Assembly (NCBI GenBank): GCA_001579985.1
Contig: LRSR01014329.1
Span: 1-24,167 of the forward strand
From: Hypsibius dujardini
Taxonomy: Eukaryota; Tardigrada; Eutardigrada; Parachela; Hypsibiidae
Reading direction: 5' to 3'
DNA length: 24,167 nucleotides
The notes under the pieces were generated by a model. It was not told the DNA's origin and ran no database searches. It saw nothing but the letters and a program-made list of their open reading frames with translations. The translations under genes and the position numbers were made by a program. Every line of letters begins with the position of its first letter. Within the stretch, counting starts at the first letter, position 1. Positions 17,259 through 24,167 of this stretch are shown piece after piece.

Positions 17259-18642
17259 TCGGCGACGCGTGCGTGTGCGTGTGAGTGCGCGTGCGTGCGG
17301 TTTGGTGTTGCGTTCGGTTTGTGCTGTGGGAAGAACGGAGCGCGCTAAATGAAGTTGCCTTGAGTCACTCATTGACGGAACATGAGTGCGGCTCCGGTTT
17401 AACGGTGCCTTTCCACCCTGCACTGAGAACTTCCGATCCGCCTCTAAATTCCATGCTGAAAGATTCTTTAATTATATTTAATTGTATTTAACTGTAATAT
17501 TTAATATTTATTTATTATTATTATTATTATTTATTTAATATTTAATTGTGAGTATGATACCACTGTTCGGCATCCTCGGCACTTTAGAGCAGATCCGGTA
17601 CAGTATGTTCGAAATTTGGGTATTCTCCCGAGTTCAATGTCCAGTCCCTTTGAAGTTCATTTCGTGATCAACACATCTCGCGTCTCGAGTACTGAGCCAG
17701 TACAATGCTTGGACGATAAGGAAACACTCTGAAATTTGGTCTACTCGAATAAGCCACTTGGGTCATATTCGCTTATGTTCTTTCGGGCGACACATAAACG
17801 AGTGACCATGGTGAGCGAGTGGCAATAGTGAGCGAGTGGCCATGGTAAGCGAGTGGTGGAAGTAAGCGAATTCTTGTCGAAGAACTTCTGTGTGCACTGT
17901 ATTCACTATATACTTTAAAGCAGTGAAAGCCCACTACCGGGAAGATGTGTGGAGCTCCCTCACGGCAATCATTATATTCATCAATTTTCGCCAACTGTTC
18001 GTTGTGTGTGTAAGATTATACAAGCACGGTGACGCCGGTAAAATGTTTAAAAACGTTCAAATTAAAATAGGGAAAAACTTTATCAAGAAATTGTTCCTTC
18101 CCGGCTGCCACGAAAGATATCAAGAGCCCAAACGAGTGACAAGTCAATCTTCCTGACAGAACCGCCCACTGTACTGGTTCGCTGTGAGCTTCCTAGGTCG
18201 TTAAAACTCAAATCCGGGCACACCAGGGCGGACGGGAACTCTTCCGGTTCGCAGTCTCCGGAAAAGGCCAACTGCGACTTCGTTGCAGTCATTTCTGACG
18301 GTTCCTGCAGTTCGCTTCCGTCTGGAGCGAATTACTAACTTAAACCATGCGCTCTGCTCGCTGCTGCATTACAAAGCCGACCTTTGATATGGATATCTAG
18401 GAAGTGAAGAGAGCGACCCATCAATCATGTGTGTCGTGCACCCACCGACCGATCGCGGCGGGTAAGGGAACAGTCCCGTACTTCTCATTAAAAAACCTAC
18501 AGGCGAAGACATGCACAAGTAATGGGTTTTCCAGTCAACCGCGCCAGCTCTCCACCGAAGATCGCATTCCGCAGCGCGCGCGCATGCACAGAGAAGACAC
18601 TGAGGATGATGAGACTGCTGGTGCAGTTGCTTCGCCGTCTTC

Positions 18643-18749
18643 GAAGAACCTTCTCCGTGCTCAGCGAAGGACCTTCTCCGTGCTCAGCGAAGGACCTTCT
18701 CCGTGCTCAGCGAAGAACCTTCTCCGTGCTCAGCGAAGGACCTTCTCCG
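18643..18749. repeat. 23-bp tandem repeat with heat-shock-element-like core
   Basis: About 4.6 units of GAAGGACCTTCTCCGTGCTC plus AGC. Units 1 and 4 have GAAGAACC in place of GAAGGACC, creating perfect GAA-CC-TTC inverted pairs (18646-18653 and 18715-18722), the minimal two-block heat-shock element. The other units have GGACCTTC. Confidence 0.85.
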
Positions 18750-20323
18750 GTGACGGAGCGCGCGCTCGCTTGCACTGGCGACCTCCGAGGTCAGCAGCGA
18801 GAACCGGAAATAGCCCGACGAAAAATGCTGTCGATTACACCATATCATTCACGCACACACATACATAATACATACACATATACATCGCAGTCTTGCGTAA
18901 CAAGGTTCTCGTTTCTGATCAGCCGAAAAAAAGCAGTAAGGGATCTTCGGGTCCTTCGGCTGAAGTCGTCTAGCATGTGACTCGGAAGCTTCACGGAAGT
19001 TCTCCCCTTCCCTGGGCCTCGTACCACGCGTCGCGACCCAACGAAATTGGGTACCCGATATCTGGTAGATGTATTGCATAGCGGCTGGCGCGGGCTGCTA
19101 TGTTTAGCGAACGCATGCGCGCGCAGCAAGCCCAGACTTCTTCTTGCGCCATCACCATCACGAGAACTCACACAGAACTTCTCAATGTCATCGGCTAAAA
19201 TATCCCCGCGTCGTCGCTCACATTACCCCGTGCCTGGATCCGGAAACTCGCCCGAGACAAGGGCGTTGTCTCCGCGCTTGGAGATCCTAGCAGTGGGCGC
19301 TGAGTCCGAACAGAGGCTCAATCCGAACAATACCGGGGCCTAATAACATAAGACACTTGCCTCTCATGCTATGGCAATGTTTTTATTTTCAACAAAAATA
19401 TCCCGCCGTTAAAATGTGACTAGCAGTAACACTTGCATAGACGCGATATCGCGACCATCAAGGTCCCTCAGTAATACAAAGGGCTTTCAGATAGGAGAGG
19501 GTACGCAGTAATCGGGAACCTGAGGCCTGATTTGTGCGTCTGTTCAATACTCACTATCCCTCCTGGTCAGTTTGTGTGGTCTCAATGTGTCTGGCCAGCA
19601 AATTTCGCCTGGAAGTGTTACGCCATTACTGCGGGTCTGACTTGGGCCTTTCAGGGTGGTGGCCACGGGGGCACACAGCGAAGACAGTGTACTCTACGTC
19701 TACATATCCCCATTAGGAACTCCAGGGAGAAAGTGCGGAATCAGCGCGAAAAGCAGCGCACTGCACCGCAAAAGAAATTACAGACCTATGACACGGTGAT
19801 GGTAAATGGACTTTGTGCGCTCGCTCGGTCTCTCTTAAGATAATCGGATATTCTTGGAGGGGAGATCGGCATGTGACAACCGCATGGAGTGAGAAGCGGG
19901 GCGATGATGCCCGACCCGGCGCAGCGAACGAGATGAAGGGAGGGACCCGGGCCGAGCGAAACGCGTAAGAAAAAACTGGTTCGTGGGCGAGATGCGAGAT
20001 GATTGAGTCCAAGGTAAACATACTAGCGCTGTGTGCATATATACATGTGCGCGCACCCTGCGTCCTGGCGCGCGGGAAGAGGGGGGGGGAAGGGATCGCA
20101 AAAGGCAATGTCTTTTCGCTCTCTTTCACGGGTTCAGACGGACCTCGTCGTGGACTACGCGACATGCGAAGGAATTCCGCTGAGTCTAGAATAACAGAGC
20201 CCGCGACCTGAGATCTGAAACTTTAACAGGCTCACGCAAATACTCTTGTGAGCCTCGGTCCAGGCGCGCGATCAGAGTCCGCAAATGCGTCGTCGCGGGG
20301 GGAGATCGAATTTCGATGAGGGC

Positions 20324-20329
20324 TTTATT
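20324..20329 (-). terminator. Candidate polyadenylation signal of MED15
   Basis: TTTATT on the plus strand reads AATAAA in the MED15 direction, about 325 nt after the MED15 stop codon. No nearer AATAAA was seen on that strand. Confidence 0.4.
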
Positions 20330-20562
20330 TTAGGATCCCGTATAGGAAAACGATCCGCGAGCAACAAGCACCGCGCTTCGATCAAACGAGCCAAGGAAGC
20401 ATGCGTCCGCCCAAGACGACTGACTGACTGCCACGCGGTCTCTGTCCATGCCACTGCCGAATCCGACCGCACGAAAATGCTGTCTTCAGACAATAAAACT
20501 GAAACTTAAACCAACCATAAAGACATGACGAAAAGTAAGTAAAAGCTATTGTACTGTAAAAA

Positions 20563-20670
20563 AAACATCCCGCGGGCAGATTACACCCCGCGGGCAGATT
20601 ACATCCTGCGGGAAGATTACATCCTGCGGGCAGATTACACCCCGCGGGCAGATTACATTCTGCGGGCAGA
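20563..20670. repeat. 18-bp tandem repeat grown from the MED15 stop-codon region
   Basis: Six consecutive 18-bp units, read on the minus strand from 20670. The first is the end of MED15: TCTGCCCGCAGAATGTAA (S-A-R-R-M-stop). The next four end in TAA as well (variants GGGGTGTAA and AGGATGTAA), and the sixth runs into T's. Because 18 is a multiple of three, the TAAs are all in the MED15 frame. Confidence 0.95.
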
Positions 20671-22377
20671 CTCCACCGCTTCCTCCCACGATTTGAGGAC
20701 AGTTGTCAAACTGCATCCATGGTCAGCGCCCTGTTGGAGCAGAATTTCCCGAAACATCTTCTTCACTTTCAGCAGCGTCTCCGATTTGTCGTATCCCGAC
20801 ACGTCCATCTCCTGGTAGTCAATCAGCGCCTTGGGGTAGCCCTGCGGTACCGCCACGCCGATAGGTGGCATGCCAGCGTACTTTTCCCGATTCGTGAAGC
20901 CGCAGCACAGGTAGATGAGCTCCGCGTCCGGCTCGATCACCCCCTCCGGATGCATGTCCGCGTCGAGTACGGTGAGAACTTGGTGAATGTTGTAACCAAT
21001 CTCCATCTGAAGGCGGTAGGGAATTTCCTTCATCCACCGGGTGATCTCTTCTCGTTCCCGGTGGCGATGTTCCGTTTTCTCCCTGTCCGACATGCCGGCG
21101 TAATCCTCGGCGTCGTCCATTTTTTTCACCAGCTCCTCGTCCAGTTCCGCGTCGTCAAGTTCCATGTCATCGGGTATGATGGGAATGCTCGGCAGTTGGA
21201 GATCGTCTTGAAGGTGCGGAGGTAGACGAGTGAAAAGTGCGCGGCAAAGTGTGGCAAAGGCGTCGTCATCCAAGCCGGATGAGCAAGCGCGAGAAAGGGC
21301 ATCAGCCAGCGGTTTAAGCGAAGACCGTTCAGCTTTGATGAGAGATTCTGACGCGACAGTGGGGACTTGACTGAGGCCGGTCAGGCTGACCGGTGTCTTT
21401 ATACTGTCCGGGGAGGCCATTCCTGGCTCAGCTTCCACATTTCGGAACTGGAACAAATCAAGAACACCATCAGACAACTTAAAAACGTATTCCAGTTTAC
21501 TAGCTTCCGATCACTTCATCTGTTTCCTAGTTGACTTGATGGTGACTGACCAAACGAGCTCTAGAATTGTCTGACTATCAAATGTCTATCATACTGACTG
21601 TATGATAGACCGATCAGTCCTGGACTGCTCGTCTGCATTTCTGTGCGTTCATCCCTTTCTTGTGTCTACGACTGACATCACTTACAAAGCCTTTAACGAT
21701 GCCTTCACACTTCAGCAGCATTTCGTAGGAGGTGTTGGGGTTCGGATTGGATATGATACTGTGGAGCATTTTCAACTTCTGATTGGGATCTTTTCCAGCT
21801 GCCAAAGATAAGACGGCATAGAAAATACCCCTGAACAAGTCCTGAAAAGCCCAAAACAGGTCGTACATGGGTTCGTCTGTTGCTTGGCCAAGATGCGCTG
21901 CAACAACGGTTGATACTTTTTCAGGTCCTCCATCTTGCGCTGATACAGCTCATCCCCCGGCTTCACACTGGCAATCTCTTGCGCACTCATGACACCAGAA
22001 CCAAGCATCGCAGTAGGCGGTTTTTGCTCTCCCGAAGCAGCAAGACTGGGTCTAAATACCAAAACGTCTCATATCAAAATCCCGGCAACTCATGGCAGAT
22101 TCGATGGCAAGTGGAGCAAGCGTACCCGGGGCTGTAATCTGGCGGCTGGGCGATTCCTCCCTGCATCGTCATTCCGAGCTTTGGCTGAATCTGAGCCGGC
22201 CGAAAACCCGGCTGTCCCATCGGGTGCGGCAGACTGTGTGGCACATTACTGATCAGCTGTTGAAGTAACCCCACAGACTGCTGACCAGGCTGAGAAGCGA
22301 GACCAATGCCACCTCCACCACCACCCGGCACTGTTTGCTGCTGCTGCTGCTGCTGTTGCTGTTGTTGCTGTTGTTGT

Positions 22378-22409
<32 letters not shown>

Positions 22410-24167
22410 CTGAATCATGGTCGGATTGACCATGCGATTGGCCTGCATCTGCGGGAACTGTTCGTTGTACTGACCTGGATTCTGTGGTCTCTACAAGCAA
22501 AAGCATCAAGTCAAAATAGTAACGCAGCCGAGCTTCGGGATGAGGAACAGATCGATCAGAATGACACAAGAGTGTGGCAACAACAAAAAAACAAACCTGC
22601 TGCTGCATTTGCTGCTGCCGAATCATGCGTAATTGTTGCTGCTGCTGCATCAATCGCTGGTTCATTTCGGGTGTCATATTTGCCGTATTGATCTGACTCG
22701 AGTTGAGCATGCCGGAATTCTGCATGCCCGGTTGAACTGTAACGAGAACCCATCTATTCGTATCCCGCCCAAGGTAGAATAATGTTTCTTACATTGAGTA
22801 GAAATTCGTTGCATCCCGGCTGCAAGTTGCTGTTGCTGTTGTTGTTGTTGTTGCTGCTGCATCTGCATAGTCATCTGATGCTGCTGCTGCTGCTGGCCCT
22901 GCTGTTGCATCCCGCCCATCTGCTGGGATACCATTTGCGGCCGATTTTGGCCCATCGCCTGCTGCTGCTGCTGCTGCTGCATAGCCATGGATTGCTGAGA
23001 AAATGGAAGGCCGGCTGCCGGGCCGGGTCCTGCGACTTGCATTCCTTGCCCGCCACTCATATGCCCTTGCTGTTGCGGCTGCTGTTGCGGGATAAACTGA
23101 CCGGGCTGTGGCTGTTGCGGAATGCCCTGACCGGGAGTCTGGCCCGCCTGTTGTGCCATGTAGTGCTGCTGCTGTTGCTGCTGCGACAGGAAACCCTGAC
23201 CGGCGTGCTGCATCATACCTGAAAAAAAAACCCGAAATAGATAATACAAAAACAAGGAACTGCAAAAGGTGGATCAGAGGACACTAAAACTAAAACGGTG
23301 AAAGAGAGAGAATGCTCTACTCTCGCTGACCAAAACGTGTATACTTAATCACCCATCAGGGGAAGTACAAAAGTACAAAACTAATATTGTGCTTATATGT
23401 TAATACAAACTCTTATTAAAAATACCTACAAAACCGGATGGTAAAATTTACATAGAAACACTGATTCTCATAAATGTTATGTTGCTTACATGAATCTAAC
23501 AAATAAATAAATAGACTAATTTGGCTGGATTATTTTAAATTAAATTATTCTTCCAGAATTAAATAGAATTAAACAGCACTAAACTGGGGCAAACTTAACT
23601 CAATTCCGTTAAAGACAATCCAGTACTTAGAAGGCTTACTAGTTACGATATTGTAAACTACCCACTCACCCTGTACTGAGCCCATCCCCTGATTTTGTTG
23701 GTTAGCCTGGGCCTGGCGCTGCATTTCCGCATTGTACATCTGCTGCTGTTGCGCAGATGCCATGGCAGGGTTCATCATGCCGGGCTGCTGTTGCTGTTGA
23801 GACTGTTGCTGTTGACCTGGTTGCTGTTGCTGTGGCAGCTGACCAGCCGCCGCACCTGCAATTCCATAGTTTAATTAAACCGCCAGACGTTCAAAAAGAG
23901 CAAATTCACATCCACGGAACAATCAAGACCAATCAATCAATCAATCTATCCATCTCGCACACTGTCCACGTAAAATCCAACTCGCAACGGGCAAATATAT
24001 TCTATCAAATCAGCCAATCAATCAAGAACGAACACAACAGTCGAAATGTTGTTTGTTTTAACCACTCAAACTCATCCAATGATTGAATCAACCAGGAGAC
24101 ACAAGAACACAAGTGCCTAGACACTTACGAGGAATTCTGGAAGCGAACTTCTTGAAGAATGCCAGAT
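20653..24167 (-). CDS. MED15: Mediator complex subunit 15 (partial, 5' end outside the window)
   Basis: Tail-module subunit of Mediator, linking transcription factors to RNA polymerase II in the nucleus. Exons: 24167-24129, 23855-23670, 23218-22793, 22736-22597, 22490-22126, 22051-21867, 21798-21686, 21447-20653; phases all agree; 748 residues visible plus TAA. The first exon encodes LAFFKKFASRIP, matching the last helix of the KIX activator-binding domain. Exons 2-5 are Gln/Met/Pro-rich, with a 26-Gln run. Then come family blocks: YQRKMEDLKKYQPLLQRIL (human LSKYIEPLRRM region) and KLKMLHSIISNPN...MLLKCEGIVKGF (human MKSLLDILTDPS...LQKCE). The C-terminal domain has LIYLCCGF, YAGMPPIGVAVPQGYP (human LPSVPPLELSVPADYP) and CSLTTVLKSWEEAVESARRM. 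Compared with human, the segment before the C-terminal domain differs, with an acidic stretch (DDMELDDAELDEEL). The human comparison is from memory. Confidence 0.93.
22335..22412. repeat. CAG/CAA tract encoding 26 glutamines in MED15
   Basis: Twenty-six consecutive Gln codons in MED15 exon 5 of those visible. CAG and CAA are mixed; the longest uninterrupted run is eight CAGs at the N-terminal end. Shorter Gln runs occur in the neighbouring exons. The complementary CTG tract gives a spurious poly-Leu frame on the plus strand. Confidence 0.95.

Larger units (their letters stand above)
16135..20323. other. SERCA upstream / MED15 downstream intergenic region
   Basis: No coding exon could be supported on either strand over more than 4 kb. 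The region should contain the SERCA promoter and any non-coding 5' exons. Contents seen: an AT-rich tract with TTATTATTATTATT at about 17500-17545; imperfect 22-24 bp repeats of GTGAGCGAGTGGCNATGG at about 17797-17860; the 23-bp array at 18643-18749; and a CG-rich stretch around 17258-17310. The longest open frames here show no recognisable domain. Confidence 0.5.

Noticed and set aside
18083-18292. Minus-strand 69-codon frame with protein-like composition, upstream of SERCA
   Set aside because: There is no recognisable domain, no convincing donor linking it to SERCA, and no other support. It could be a 5' exon but cannot be claimed.
18404-18980. Overlapping plus-strand frames of about 150 codons across the 23-bp array
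   Set aside because: Much of their length is the tandem repeat itself, open in two frames because the 23-bp unit lacks stops.
19713-20165. Minus-strand 150-codon frame in intergenic DNA
   Set aside because: No domain, no splice context and an Arg/Ser/Pro-rich composition as expected of GC-rich non-coding DNA.
22335-22691. Plus-strand poly-Leu frame
   Set aside because: It is the complement of the MED15 glutamine tract.

Overview
The window is nuclear DNA from an invertebrate animal. The genes are split by GT-AG introns, mostly 60-700 nt. The ligated products are animal proteins: SERCA, Mediator subunit MED15, a globin, a BTB protein and a trypsin-like protease. The species cannot be named from the sequence. 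SERCA ends in a hydrophobic tail of the kind found in invertebrate long isoforms. GC is moderate, and introns and intergenic DNA are rich in fold-back elements and minisatellites. A small-genome ecdysozoan such as a tardigrade is one possibility, at low confidence.

Layout from left to right. (1) 1-332, minus: first coding exon of a BTB/POZ-domain protein, running off the left edge. (2) 377-2540: intergenic DNA with a GTTGGGTGT minisatellite, three fold-back (MITE-like) elements and an AT-rich simple repeat. (3) 2814-5371, plus: a complete seven-exon globin gene, pieced together from splice sites and homology; its longest open stretch covers only part of it. The product is 243 aa, with an N-myristoylation-type start, both haem histidines and an Ala/Pro-rich tail. 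Upstream are three CCAAT boxes exactly 20 bp apart; downstream is a polyadenylation signal. Two introns hold repeat elements. (4) 5926-7476, plus: a decayed trypsin-like serine protease, with recognisable His, Asp and Ser regions broken by several 1-2 nt indels, ending in a 21-bp minisatellite. (5) 7678-9511: no gene seen. (6) 9512-16134, minus: the complete coding region of SERCA (15 coding exons, 1024 aa). (7) 16135-20562: intergenic or regulatory DNA with short tandem arrays. (8) 20563-24167, minus: MED15 from the last helix of its KIX domain to the stop codon (eight exons, 748 aa visible).

The genes do not form a pathway; they are ordinary neighbours, each with its own signals. The most unusual feature is how several tandem arrays start. 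The MED15 array (18-bp unit) and the protease array (21-bp unit) both begin with the last codons plus the stop codon of the gene, and both unit lengths are multiples of three, so each array repeats the stop codon in frame. A third array (107-bp unit) copies the end of SERCA coding exon 6 together with its 5' splice site.

All exon boundaries were read by eye from consensus splice sites, reading phase and remembered family sequences. No alignment or transcript data were used.
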